This document shows positions 51,301-59,834 of a stretch of 64,000 nucleotides of DNA, one piece after another; position 1 is the stretch's first letter, and every line of letters begins with the position of its first letter. The translations under genes were made by a program, and so were the position numbers. This stretch comes from Arthrobacter frigidicola. Lineage in GTDB: Bacteria > Actinomycetota > Actinomycetes > Actinomycetales > Micrococcaceae. The notes below the pieces were generated by a model. That model was not told the origin of the DNA, did no database searches, and saw nothing but the letters and a program-made list of their open reading frames with translations. The stretch covers positions 206,412 through 270,411 of the forward strand of contig QZVU01000005.1 of assembly GCA_003602285.1 (NCBI GenBank). Direction: 5' to 3'.

Positions 51301-51312
51301 CCAATATATTGG
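51301..51312. promoter_or_regulatory. Operator directly upstream of gntR start
   Basis: CCAATATATTGG, a perfect 12-bp palindrome, abuts the gntR start codon. It matches the 11-base CAATATATTGG core in the acdS promoter. Confidence 0.7.
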
Positions 51313-51434
51313 CCATATCCCGGCACAAGTTACAACCCACCATGCAGTGATCCACCCGCGCCCTGTAGTCCTTCTGGTCTCCTGAGGACAACTCCAGCGT
51401 TTTCTTCCATCGAGTATTGACGAACAGACCGTAG

Positions 51435-52037
51435 TTACGTCTTTGGAACTCGAGGCCTCTTCGCCAGGATCATCTTCGCAAGCGCCGCTCCGGTTTCTTT
51501 GTTCTGCCTTCCGGAAGGCACGAGACGAATGATGGAGACGTAGGGCGTGCCCCACGAATCGATCTCGAGCACCAATAGTGGGCGGCGACTCAACGGCCTC
51601 CTTAGTGTTTCGACTCTTACCGAGACCACCTGCTCCCACGGCACGATACCGAAATAGACGGGATGCCTTCGCTGCCTGACCAATTGGAGGCCCCGGGCGT
51701 CGACTATCAGGTTCAAGATGAACCCCGTCCCCTTCGCCTTTGAACTCATGGGGCCCTTCTTCAGGAACCTTCCAAGTTCCCGCCCCGTCCAAAATGTGTC
51801 GACGACCAGGGCCCCAGGATTGTGCTGCTGCAACCGAGTCTTGAAAATCCTCGCTGTCCGAAACTGCCACACCAGCCACGGCGGTACAGCAATCGCAATA
51901 ATGAGCAGGGCAACCGCAAGGACTTTAAGGCCGTCCGGGTAGCTTAGGGCTTCGTCGAGCTGATATAGGAACCGGACCAATAGGACCGCAATTCCGACGA
52001 GTCCTATGGATGTACCAAGTTGGCGCTTCATCCTCAT
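51435..52037 (-). CDS. Hypothetical membrane protein with PH-like C-terminal part
   Basis: A 200-residue protein with two adjacent transmembrane helices at the N-terminus (SIGLVGIAVLLVRFLYQ and VLAVALLIIAIAVPPWLVWQ) followed by a cytoplasmic domain with a beta-rich YFGIVPWEQVVSVRVETL stretch that reminds me of bacterial PH-type domains. ATG 52037 is supported by a GGGGG run upstream; an in-frame ATG at 52031 is also possible. I cannot assign a function. Confidence 0.65.
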   Translation of the reverse strand: MRMKRQLGTSIGLVGIAVLLVRFLYQLDEALSYPDGLKVLAVALLIIAIAVPPWLVWQFRTARIFKTRLQQHNPGALVVDTFWTGRELGRFLKKGPMSSKAKGTGFILNLIVDARGLQLVRQRRHPVYFGIVPWEQVVSVRVETLRRPLSRRPLLVLEIDSWGTPYVSIIRLVPSGRQNKETGAALAKMILAKRPRVPKT

Positions 52038-52364
52038 ACCCCCAAGCTGAACACCAGAATTGATACGCCAATTCTTACCCGATTCTCCGGTGATGTGTCT
52101 TCTAACGCCCAGACACGTACCTCTGACCTCCAAAAAGACTTGCCTACTAGCAAGCGCGAGCATTGTCATGGCTTCGTCGGCCGAGACCGCCGGTAACTCT
52201 GGAGGTGCCCGTTGACCGATCCTTTCTCCGGGCAGTGAACCTGCTCCGCAGTGGTCCTCACTTTTCCTTAGGATGAAGCATGAGCAAGCTGGCGAGGCTC
52301 GGTTTTGGACCTTCCTTCTGGCGGCCATGTGCTTGTTTGCGAATACCTGGTGAGATCATGGAGT
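52038..52364. other. Intergenic region upstream of arsR-type gene
   Basis: About 327 bases between the divergent membrane protein and ArsR genes. I see no gene in either strand and no strong promoter or palindrome. Confidence 0.35.
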
Positions 52365-52679
52365 ATGTCTTCATCGCTCGTCGAGGTCCTCAAACTTCTC
52401 GGCAACCCTACGCGCCTCCAAATCATGGAGTGGTTGCGCTCACCCGAGGAGTCCTTCGCGGAGTACGAGCCCGTTGCGGACCGCGAAGAGTACGGCGTGT
52501 GCGTGACGCACCTTGCGGCCAAGACGGGTCTTGCGCAGTCCACCATTTCGATTCATATGAGCTCCTTGGAGCGGGCCGGCCTCGTGGAATCGACTCGGAT
52601 CGGCAAGTGGACGCATTACCGGCGCGTCGGCTCGCAGGTCGACGAGCTCGTGGAGCAGCTGCAGCATAAGCTCATATAG
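52365..52679 (+). CDS. ArsR family transcriptional regulator
   Basis: A 104-residue winged-helix repressor: LVEVLKLLGNPTRLQIMEWL then HLAAKTGLAQSTISIHMSSL and a wing RIGKWTHYRR. A lone Cys sits in EEYGVCVTHLA, so the classic metal-binding Cys-x-Cys-x2-Asp box of ArsR/SmtB is absent and the ligand is more likely organic. It leads a five-gene plus-strand operon; an inverted repeat overlapping its stop codon is the likely operator for the downstream genes. Confidence 0.87.
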   Translation: MSSSLVEVLKLLGNPTRLQIMEWLRSPEESFAEYEPVADREEYGVCVTHLAAKTGLAQSTISIHMSSLERAGLVESTRIGKWTHYRRVGSQVDELVEQLQHKLI

Positions 52680-52702
52680 ACATATCGCAAAACGTCTATA
52701 TG
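52673..52702. promoter_or_regulatory. Inverted repeat between ArsR and quinone reductase genes
   Basis: CATATAGAC (52673-52681) and GTCTATATG (52694-52702) are exact inverted copies separated by 12 bases. ATAGAC and TATGAT, 17 bp apart, could form a promoter inside the repeat, so a bound dimer would block it. Confidence 0.7.
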
Positions 52703-52710
52703 ATGGTGGC

Positions 52711-53415
52711 ATGACCCTCACTGATTCAAGCAACCCCATCAGGCGTGCGTTGATCGTTCACGCCCACCCCGAGTCCGCCTCGTTCTCCTCCGCCCAGGCT
52801 TCTGCAGTTGCCCAGCAGCTGAGGTCGGAGGGCGTCGAGGTCGACTTCATTGATCTGTACGACATCGGTTGGAATCCTGTACTGAGCCGCGAACAGTTCA
52901 TGGACGGCCCGGGCTACTTCAAGCCCCAGGCCGAGCAGATGCGGGCCTTCGCTGAAGGCACGCTCCCCGAACCGGTCGGGGCACACCTGGCCAAGCTGCA
53001 GGACGCCGACCTGCTCGTGCTCTCGTTCCCGGTGTGGTGGTTCTCCATGCCCGCAATCCTCAAAGGCTGGATCGACCAGGTGTTCCTGCTCAGCGCCATT
53101 TTCGGCGGCGAGCACGGCATCTTCGACGAGGGCGGCATGACGAACAAGAAAGCCATGATGCTCCTCACGACGGGAGGCGTCGAGGCATCCTTCGCGCCCG
53201 GCGCATCCTCCGCACCCGGCGGCTACGGCGCGCTCGATGACTTCTTTTACCACGTCCACCGCGGGATGTTCGAGTTCGTCGGGTACGACGTCGTGCATCC
53301 CTTCGTCACTCACGCGCCTGTACGCCTTGACGACGAGGAGCGTGAGCAGGCACTCGTCAAGGCCCGGGCCTACGTCACCGACACGCTCCTGGCCGAACCG
53401 GCCGCTGTCCGCTGA
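52711..53415 (+). CDS. NAD(P)H dehydrogenase (quinone)/flavodoxin-fold oxidoreductase
   Basis: A 234-residue NQO1/KefF-type flavoprotein. RALIVHAHPESASFSSAQAS is the FMN phosphate loop, and LLVLSFPVWWFSMPAILKGW and VFLLSAIFGG are classical active-site stretches. It would reduce quinones by two electrons, avoiding semiquinone formation. It is the first gene after the ArsR-controlled promoter and probably the main effector of the operon. Start is well placed 8-9 bases after ATGATGG. Confidence 0.9.
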   Translation: MTLTDSSNPIRRALIVHAHPESASFSSAQASAVAQQLRSEGVEVDFIDLYDIGWNPVLSREQFMDGPGYFKPQAEQMRAFAEGTLPEPVGAHLAKLQDADLLVLSFPVWWFSMPAILKGWIDQVFLLSAIFGGEHGIFDEGGMTNKKAMMLLTTGGVEASFAPGASSAPGGYGALDDFFYHVHRGMFEFVGYDVVHPFVTHAPVRLDDEEREQALVKARAYVTDTLLAEPAAVR

Positions 53416-53447
53416 GACCTTTCTAATCCAGGAACTGGAGCACAGTC

Positions 53448-53843
53448 ATGATCACTAAAACCAATATCGATGTCCCTGGGCTCGGCGACTCCCGCAAGTA
53501 CGCCTACCTGCAGTGCGTGACGGCCGGCGATTTCGCGTTCGTCGCCGGGCAGACCGGGGTCGATAAGGACTACAACATCGTTTCGCCCGAGTTCGGTGCC
53601 CAGGCCCGTCAGGCCCTGCATAACGTCGAGCTGGCTCTCGAGGCCGCGGGCACGAATCTGGCCAACATCGTCAATCTGACGGTGTACCTGGCCGATGCCC
53701 GCGATGCGTTCGAATTCATCGATATCTGCCACGAACTGATGGACGAGAACTTCGCTCCGACCGCCATTCTCGGCGGAATCGACTTCGTCCTCTCCGGTCT
53801 TCGCATCGAGGTACAGGCCACCGCCGTGATCGAGCGCCCCTGA
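53448..53843 (+). CDS. RidA family protein
   Basis: A 131-residue Rid-fold protein: DFAFVAGQTGVDKDYN, ALHNVELALEAAGTNLANIV and NLTVYLADARDAFEF. It is 33 bases downstream of the quinone reductase and part of the ArsR operon. The catalytic Arg of canonical RidA is not evident near PTAILGGIDFVLSG, so it is probably a Rid2-7 type; a role with reactive carbonyls or imines is inferred from its neighbours. Confidence 0.85.
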   Translation: MITKTNIDVPGLGDSRKYAYLQCVTAGDFAFVAGQTGVDKDYNIVSPEFGAQARQALHNVELALEAAGTNLANIVNLTVYLADARDAFEFIDICHELMDENFAPTAILGGIDFVLSGLRIEVQATAVIERP

Positions 53844-53934
53844 GGCTAGCGCACCCGAGGGAGGGACAGCCCCGCTGCCGCGTCCCTCCCTCCCGACACC
53901 GCGGCCGCGGTGCCGCTCATTTGAAAGGAACACC

Positions 53935-54816
53935 ATGCACGTCCTTCTTACCGGAGCCACCGGCTACATCGGTTCCGCCGTCCTCAGGGCCCTCATGCAG
54001 GGCGGCCACTCCGTCACCGCCCTCGTCCGCGCCGAGGACTCCGCCGACCGCCTACGCGGCCCGGACGTGGACGCCGTCGTTGGTGACATGCGTGATGCGG
54101 CCATCATCACCGCCCTTGCGCAGAAAGTCGACGCCGTAATTCACACGGCCGCTACCGGTGACGAGCACAAAGCGGCCGCAGAACGCGCCTTCACCGACGC
54201 CGTCATCGCCGGCCTCGGAGACACCGGCAAGCCCTTCATCCGCACCGGCGGGATCCTGGTGTACGGGCAGGGTGAGGACATCACCGAAGCCTCCCCCCGG
54301 CGAGCCCCCAGCTTCGTGGCCTGGCGTGATGCCATCGACATCCCCGCACTTCAGGCCCCCGGGATCCGATCGATCCTCATCGAGCCGGGCGTCGCCTACG
54401 GCTACGGACACGGCATCCCCAACCTGGTCACCCGCGCCGACGTCACCGAGGGCGATCAGCCGGCGCTCATCCTCGTCGGTGAGGGAAATCAGCAGTGGAC
54501 CACGGTCCACGTCGACGACCTGGCTGCCCTCTACGTTCTTGCCTTGGAGAAAGCGCCCCACGGCTCGACGTATCTGGGCGTGAACGGCCACAACCCCACC
54601 GCCCGGGAACTCGGCGAAGCTGCCAGCCGCGTTCGCGGACTCGGCGGACGCGTCGCCCCGGAAGCCGCAACCGAGACCATCGCCCGCCTCGGGGCTTTCG
54701 GCGAAGCGCTCCTCCTGAGCCAGCAGGCGACCGGCCGGGCCGCCCGCGAACTCGGATGGACCCCGACCCGTCCGGCGCTCGTCGATGAGATCAATGCCGG
54801 CACGTACACGAACTGA
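53935..54816 (+). CDS. NAD-dependent epimerase/dehydratase family protein
   Basis: A 293-residue extended-SDR protein. VLLTGATGYIGSAVLRALM is the glycine-rich cofactor loop; DAVIHTAATGDEHKAAAERA follows. The usual YxxxK pair is not clear (VAWRDAIDIPAL aligns near it), so the catalytic activity is uncertain; related NmrA/atypical forms bind NADP without catalysis. Third enzyme of the ArsR operon, with an AAAGGA site. Reaction unknown. Confidence 0.82.
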   Translation: MHVLLTGATGYIGSAVLRALMQGGHSVTALVRAEDSADRLRGPDVDAVVGDMRDAAIITALAQKVDAVIHTAATGDEHKAAAERAFTDAVIAGLGDTGKPFIRTGGILVYGQGEDITEASPRRAPSFVAWRDAIDIPALQAPGIRSILIEPGVAYGYGHGIPNLVTRADVTEGDQPALILVGEGNQQWTTVHVDDLAALYVLALEKAPHGSTYLGVNGHNPTARELGEAASRVRGLGGRVAPEAATETIARLGAFGEALLLSQQATGRAARELGWTPTRPALVDEINAGTYTN

Positions 54817-54826
54817 GAGCACCACC

Positions 54827-56017
54827 ATGACGACGACTGTTTCTCCCCCGTCGACGACGCCCGCCCGCGGCATCCGCTATGGCGGACTGATCGTGCTGAT
54901 GCTGATGAGCTTCCTGCTCGTCACGGCCGAGTTCCTCCCGAACGGCGTGCTCACTGAAATGGCCGACGCGCTCGGCGTGACCCCAGGACAGGCCGGCCAG
55001 ACCGTCACTGTGACCGCCCTCGCCGGACTGATCGTTGCGCCGACGGTGGGCATCCTGGTCCCGAAGCTCGACCGCAGGTCGCTGCTGATTTGGATGGCAC
55101 TCGCTGCGGCGGCTTCGAACCTCATCGTCGCTATCGCACCAAACCTGCTGATCCTGCTGGCGGCCCGGTTCCTGCTGGGTGCTGCCCTTAGTGCCTTCTG
55201 GGCGATGTCGATCACCGTCGCCGCGCGCCTTGCAGGGCCGGAGTACCTCGGTAGAGGGGTCATGTTCACATCCGCGGGCGTCTCGCTCGCTACGGTCGCC
55301 GGTGTGCCGCTGGGGGTCATGCTCAGTGAGATCGTCAACTGGCATGCAGTGTTCGCAATCGCCGGTGCGCTGATGATCCTGCTCGCGGCAGCTCTGCGCA
55401 TTTTCCTACCGTCCGTCCCGGCCGAGCAGGCATCCAGTCTGCACCTCATCATCAACACCCTCCGGCAGCCCGGCATCGGGCTGGGGATGTTCGGACACGT
55501 CGCGGTCGTGCTCGGGCACTTCTTCGCCTACACCTACATCCGGCTCGCACTCGAGCGGATCCCCGACATCGACGCCGCAACGATCGTGTTGCTGCTCGCC
55601 GTGTTCGGCATCGGCGGACTCGCGGGAAACTTCGTCATCGGCATGCTCATCGATCGGTCTTTCGCGTTCTTCGCCGTGGTCACCCCCACCGTGATCGCCG
55701 CCGCTGTGATCGCAACGATCCTGTTCTCGGACTCAATCACCGCGGTCGGCGTTGTGGCGCTGCTATGGGGCTTCTTCTTCTCGTCCTGGCTGCTCGTGAT
55801 GAACACCTGGGTAGGTCACCGAATGCATAACCGGCTGGAAGCAGGAGGCACCCTCATCGTCGTCGGATTCCAGGCGGCCATTGCGACCGCAGCCGGAGCC
55901 GGAGGAATCCTCGTCGACTCAGTCAGCATCGAGATCGTCTACATCGTCGGAGCTGCCGCCCTGCTGCTCGGCGCGGTGCTGTTCGGAATAGCGAACCGCA
56001 AAAGCTCTATCCCTTGA
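54827..56017 (+). CDS. MFS transporter (DHA1-type exporter)
   Basis: A 396-residue 12-helix major facilitator. LIVLMLMSFLLVTAEFLPNG starts helix 1 (AraJ/sugar-efflux-like TAEFLP signature), with the conserved ARFLLGAALSAFWAMSITVA in helix 4-5 and TFLIDRSFAF-like loops. Its start lies 10 bases after the epimerase stop, so it is the last gene of the ArsR-led operon, which probably exports the compound that the upstream enzymes process or detoxify. Confidence 0.9.
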   Translation: MTTTVSPPSTTPARGIRYGGLIVLMLMSFLLVTAEFLPNGVLTEMADALGVTPGQAGQTVTVTALAGLIVAPTVGILVPKLDRRSLLIWMALAAAASNLIVAIAPNLLILLAARFLLGAALSAFWAMSITVAARLAGPEYLGRGVMFTSAGVSLATVAGVPLGVMLSEIVNWHAVFAIAGALMILLAAALRIFLPSVPAEQASSLHLIINTLRQPGIGLGMFGHVAVVLGHFFAYTYIRLALERIPDIDAATIVLLLAVFGIGGLAGNFVIGMLIDRSFAFFAVVTPTVIAAAVIATILFSDSITAVGVVALLWGFFFSSWLLVMNTWVGHRMHNRLEAGGTLIVVGFQAAIATAAGAGGILVDSVSIEIVYIVGAAALLLGAVLFGIANRKSSIP

Positions 56018-56441
56018 GCACAGCGACCTGCTGCGGGCCGGCGGAATGACCCGGCGGACCCACGATGCCAGTTCCGAGGAAACACTCGCCGCACTGGGCA
56101 GCGGGCGGGGCATTGCCCGTTGTGTCCGTCGCAGCACAACGCGTGGAGACCGCTGTTGGTGGACGGACCCGATTGCCCGCCGTGGGATGCATGTGATCAA
56201 GCACGTTTGTCACGTCCGCCACTTCCCGAAGACATCGCGAATTTGGCCCGATCCGGCACCGGTCCGACCCAGTCCGAAACCCCCGGTGTGGACTCTGTCC
56301 ACACCACAACTGACGATGGGAGGACCTTAACGGCACCGGTCTCAAGAACCAACCAGGCCGCCATGATTTCTGTCTTCACGCTCAGAACAGGCTCCGACCC
56401 TACTTACAGTCACTGAATCTCCCACAGTTAGCATTAACATC
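56018..56441. other. Intergenic region with the left 51-bp repeat
   Basis: About 424 bases. Nothing coding is evident. The repeat copy at 56252-56302 with its perfect hairpin GGTGTGGAC-TCT-GTCCACACC (56285-56305) is the only structure I can support. Confidence 0.45.
56252..56305. repeat. Diverged direct repeat, left copy, with 9-bp hairpin
   Basis: A 51-base block (56252-56302) matches 57195-57245 at 44 of 51 positions. The copies flank the membrane protein gene at 56442. This copy contains the perfect 9-bp inverted repeat GGTGTGGAC and GTCCACACC at 56285-56305. Confidence 0.75.
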
Positions 56442-57152
56442 ATGGCCAACCCACCGGGCATCCCCGCTGCCGATAAGCACTCCCTTTCCGGATTAATAAG
56501 GGCCAAGACCGCGTCGGCCTTCGCCGAGCCGCCTGCGCGCGCCGGCCTGACCCGGGCGTCCTTGATAGGGGATCGGCTTCGTGCATCAGCCATCGTTCTG
56601 CCGTCCTCATTCATTCTGGGCGCACTCACATCGCTGGGACAGACCTCGTTGCCGGAGTCGCTGAATTCGTTCGCGAACTCCGCCGGCGGGTGGTCGGCCA
56701 TGGCGTTCGCACTGCTGTGGTTATCGCGGAGCAGGTACCTGAGTGGGATTGTCCTCGGGGTTGCTTCCTTCTATCTACTCAACGTCGGGTATGCAGTGAT
56801 GTCCGACCTTCGCGGATATTTTTGGTCCCTAAGTCTGAGTAACTTTTTCGTCATCATGAGTTTCGTTGCTGGGCCTCCCATTGGTCTGGCTGCGGCATGG
56901 ATACGCAGCCGGTCCACCTGGGTGGTTGCAATAGCTAGCTCAGCGTTGCCCGCAGTGCTGATAGGCGAGGGAATCTACGGATTGACCGTTGTGGCTGAAA
57001 CGACCAGTCCTGTGTACTGGGTAATCTCGATCGCATCCGGGGTCGCGTTCGTTGCCGCAGTGAGCTTCATCCGGCTCCGCTCGCCCGCTCCGACAGCACT
57101 GAGCGTCGGCTTGACCGTCATCGGCGCAGCCGCTTTCCTCCAGATCTACTGA
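56442..57152 (+). CDS. Hypothetical membrane protein (DUF6518-like)
   Basis: A 236-residue polytopic protein. About six hydrophobic helices start with SAIVLPSSFILGALTSLG; a SMGYAVMSDLRGYFW-type loop follows and the gene ends LSVGLTVIGAAAFLQIY. I tentatively place it in DUF6518, found in actinobacteria; function unknown. It is bracketed by two diverged direct repeats (56252-56302 and 57195-57245), which suggests that it arrived or was copied as a cassette, though I see no integrase. Confidence 0.7.
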   Translation: MANPPGIPAADKHSLSGLIRAKTASAFAEPPARAGLTRASLIGDRLRASAIVLPSSFILGALTSLGQTSLPESLNSFANSAGGWSAMAFALLWLSRSRYLSGIVLGVASFYLLNVGYAVMSDLRGYFWSLSLSNFFVIMSFVAGPPIGLAAAWIRSRSTWVVAIASSALPAVLIGEGIYGLTVVAETTSPVYWVISIASGVAFVAAVSFIRLRSPAPTALSVGLTVIGAAAFLQIY

Positions 57153-57194
57153 GCAGCCGGTCCGCTCCAGGAGGAACCACGCAATCCGGCTCAG

Positions 57195-57245
57195 TCCGGC
57201 ACCGGTTCGGCCCAGTCCGAGACCCAAAGTGTGGACACTGTCCAC
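57195..57245. repeat. Diverged direct repeat, right copy
   Basis: Matches 56252-56302 with 7 mismatches in 51 bases. Includes a shorter inverted repeat (GTGGAC and GTCCAC) at the same place as in the left copy. Confidence 0.7.
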
Positions 57246-57333
57246 TGGGCTCGCGCCATCCGGCAGATCGGATTGGGGCGGGAAATCTCAATGCGACGTT
57301 GACAACAATGTGTTGATGCACTGAAAGAGGGGG

Positions 57334-57720
57334 ATGCCCTCCAATGATCAAAGTGATGCCGCCGATCTAGATCGCTCGCGCACCACACTCAATCAGGCCG
57401 GCGCCGATAGCCTCCCTCGCCGCCCGTGGCAGCACCCCCGCCAGCCGGCCTCTGATACCGATCTGGTCTGGTTTGCAGCGTGGTCCGCCCGCGACATCGA
57501 GGCTGCGGATCCGGCCGTTCTGGCCGCCGGGTTGCGCTTGCTCGCTGCCGCTCGGGCGGAGCTTGACCAGGTCGAGTCCGGCCTCTTGTTCGCCGCCCGC
57601 GGCGCGGGAATGACGTGGCCGCAGATCGCGGAGGCGCTGGGCTTGGGATCGGCACAGGCCGCCCAGCAGCGGCTGGGCCGGGTGCTGGCTCGATCGAGCG
57701 GGTCCGAGACGGAGTCCTGA
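57334..57720 (+). CDS. Small HTH protein at the head of the mini-dikinase operon
   Basis: A 128-residue protein. The N-terminal 45 residues are hydrophilic and probably unordered; a helical segment AAGLRLLAAARAELDQVESG is followed by the helix-turn-helix-like GMTWPQIAEALGLGSAQAAQ. It could be a DNA-binding partner or regulator. The GTG of the dikinase-like gene lies 3 bases after its stop, so the two are coupled. A GAGGGG run lies immediately before the ATG. Family not recognised. Confidence 0.65.
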   Translation: MPSNDQSDAADLDRSRTTLNQAGADSLPRRPWQHPRQPASDTDLVWFAAWSARDIEAADPAVLAAGLRLLAAARAELDQVESGLLFAARGAGMTWPQIAEALGLGSAQAAQQRLGRVLARSSGSETES

Positions 57721-57723
57721 GCA

Positions 57724-58821
57724 GTGCTCATTTCGCTGGCTCATGCGGACGAGCGGTGCGGGTCCAAGGCCGTGAACCTAGCCCACCTGGTGCGGGCCGG
57801 TTTCGACGTCCCGCCCGGATTCGTGGTCCTCGATGTACTGAGCGGCGACAGTTGGGTGCCCGAGCTCAGGGCGGCGCTACGGGACGCATCGGCAGCATCG
57901 GTCGCCGTGCGCTCATCCGCCTTGGGGGAAGACGGAGCCGAAGCGTCGTTCGCTGGGCAGTTGCGCTCCACCCTCGGCCTCACCGAACCGGCGCAGGTGA
58001 TTGCCCAGGTGCGTCGGGCCGCCCGCTCCGGAGTAAGCCCGGGAGCGCTCGCGTATGCGGCCCGGATGGGGCAGGAGCCGGCTGCGGTGGTCTCCGTGAT
58101 TGTGCAAGCCCTCGTTCCCGCGGAAGTCGCCGGGGTGATGTTCACCCGGCACCCGGTCACCGGATCGCATGAGGTGGTGATCGAGGCCGGCCGCAGACTT
58201 GGTGAGGGCGTGGTGCACGGAACCATGACCCCGTGGACGTGGGCGGTCGACGGCCACACCGTCACCCGCCAAGCCGGTCACCCACGCCCACCGCTGACAC
58301 TCAGGCAGGTCCATCAGCTCGCCGGGCTGGGGCTGAGGATCGAGGCGATATTCGGGAGCTCTCAGGACATCGAGTGGGCAATCGCCGGCGACATGACCTG
58401 GGTGCTGCAGTCCCGGCCCATCACGGCAAACCCCGCCGCGACCACCCCGGACGCTGCGCAACGCGACGGACGGATTGTCGGCCGGGTACTGGCGACAGGC
58501 ACTCCAGCCAGCCCAGGCATCGCCGAGGGATTCGTGCGGATCGTCCACGGATTCGACGACTTTGCCCGCTTCGAAGCCGGTGAGGTGCTGGTCTGCCGCA
58601 CCACCTCACCTGCCTGGACGCCCCTGCTCGCCCGCGCCGCGGCGGTCGTGACCGAGATCGGCGGCCTCCTCGCTCACGCCGCGATCGTGGCTCGCGAATT
58701 CGGCATTCCAGCTGTCCTGGCAGCAGAGAAGGCGATCAGCGCGCTCACCGACGGACAGCACGTCATCGTCGACGGAACCGCCGGCACCATCACAACCACC
58801 CACGCATCAGGAGAGCAATGA
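57724..58821 (+). CDS. Miniature PEP-synthase/rifampin-phosphotransferase-like protein
   Basis: A 365-residue protein combining an ATP-grasp (PPDK_N-like) domain with a PEP-utiliser swivelling His domain. Motifs in order: SKAVNLAHLVRAGFDVPPGF, VAVRSSALGEDG and SFAGQLRSTLG (nucleotide binding), GVMFTRHPVTG, WVLQSRPIT, then the phosphohistidine motif GGLLAHAAIVAREFGIPAVL near residue 312. A rifampin phosphotransferase has an additional central domain of about 430 residues that binds its substrate; here it is missing. It may phosphorylate a small acceptor or a partner protein. Start is GTG; its stop overlaps the next gene by 4 bases. Confidence 0.8.
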   Translation: MLISLAHADERCGSKAVNLAHLVRAGFDVPPGFVVLDVLSGDSWVPELRAALRDASAASVAVRSSALGEDGAEASFAGQLRSTLGLTEPAQVIAQVRRAARSGVSPGALAYAARMGQEPAAVVSVIVQALVPAEVAGVMFTRHPVTGSHEVVIEAGRRLGEGVVHGTMTPWTWAVDGHTVTRQAGHPRPPLTLRQVHQLAGLGLRIEAIFGSSQDIEWAIAGDMTWVLQSRPITANPAATTPDAAQRDGRIVGRVLATGTPASPGIAEGFVRIVHGFDDFARFEAGEVLVCRTTSPAWTPLLARAAAVVTEIGGLLAHAAIVAREFGIPAVLAAEKAISALTDGQHVIVDGTAGTITTTHASGEQ

Positions 58822-59426
58822 ACCATACGTCCCCGACCGACCTCCGGGTACTGCACGCCGTTCGGACCCTGGGTTACGCCGACGTCGCGCGCATCGCCGC
58901 CCACGTCCGTCAGCCCGAAGACAAGGTCAATGAGTACCTCCTGAGCGCTCAAGCGCACGGCTGGACCGCCTACACCGCCTACGCGGGTGATGGAGGATGG
59001 TCATTGACGGAATCAGGCAAAGCCCATGGTGAACGGCTGCTGGCCGCGGAACTCGACCGGGTCGGCGCCCGCGCCGCAGTCGAGGCAGTCCACGAAGACT
59101 TCCTACCGCTCAATGAAGTTGTGGCTGCGGCCTGCACGGCGTGGCAGCTGGCCGAACTCGGCATCGGAGAGCACCGCCCGACCCTCTCCGACACAGTCAA
59201 AGTGTTGGAGGGCCCCGCGGCTGCGCTGGCGGGGATCGAGGACCGTCTAACTTCCCATTTGGAACGGTTCGCCGGCTACCACCACCGCTTCAACGCAGCC
59301 CTGTCGCGGGCTGACGCAGACGCCGGGTGGATTACCGGCACCGACCGCGACTCCTGTCACCGCGTGTGGTTCGAGCTTCACGAGGACCTCATTGCACGCC
59401 TCGGCCTGTCCCGTGACGGGCGATAA
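58818..59426 (+). CDS. Helical protein with N-terminal winged-helix-like domain, mini-dikinase partner
   Basis: A 202-residue protein. Residues about 5-65 resemble a winged helix (DLRVLHAVRTLGYADVARIA, HVRQPEDKVNEYLLSAQAHG, then WSLTESGKAHGERLL), while residues 75-200 are helical with several His (EAVHEDFLPLNEVVAAACTA, RFAGYHHRFNAALSRADADA). Its ATGA overlap with the dikinase-like gene implies equal expression and suggests a complex. The conserved His residues could accept a phosphoryl group; that is speculation. I do not recognise a named family. Confidence 0.7.
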   Translation: MNHTSPTDLRVLHAVRTLGYADVARIAAHVRQPEDKVNEYLLSAQAHGWTAYTAYAGDGGWSLTESGKAHGERLLAAELDRVGARAAVEAVHEDFLPLNEVVAAACTAWQLAELGIGEHRPTLSDTVKVLEGPAAALAGIEDRLTSHLERFAGYHHRFNAALSRADADAGWITGTDRDSCHRVWFELHEDLIARLGLSRDGR

Positions 59427-59834
59427 AGGACCGAAACACGGACAGCAGCCTCAAATATGCAACAAAGGCCCAAAAAGTGCCCCGAGTGCACTATTAGCCA
59501 GCCTTCGATTGTCCAGGTGAGCGAAACAGGCCAGGTCTGATCCACACGAACGTGTCGATGCCCGTTCACCCGTTCGTAAGGCGCCCGTCCGACGTCGGAC
59601 AACAACATCGTGCCTGTCTTGCAACCGGCGGGTTGGAACACGCCTGAGGAGACTGACCCACTCCCCCACCGCTCTCGCTACGGACGGCTCTTGTCACCAT
59701 ATTTCACATTGAACTCTGCTGAGTCGTGACTGCAGAGTGGGTTGCGAGACAGTTTCCGGCCCTGAACCGGCGTGCGGCGCGAGAAGCCGCACCCCTGATA
59801 TTTGGGCTGCGGCGGGTTTCAGTGTTCAATTCGT

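Noticed and set aside
51301-51879. Longer N-terminal extension of the GntR protein
   Set aside because: It would read through the CCAATATATTGG operator and add a poorly ordered stretch with no family resemblance.
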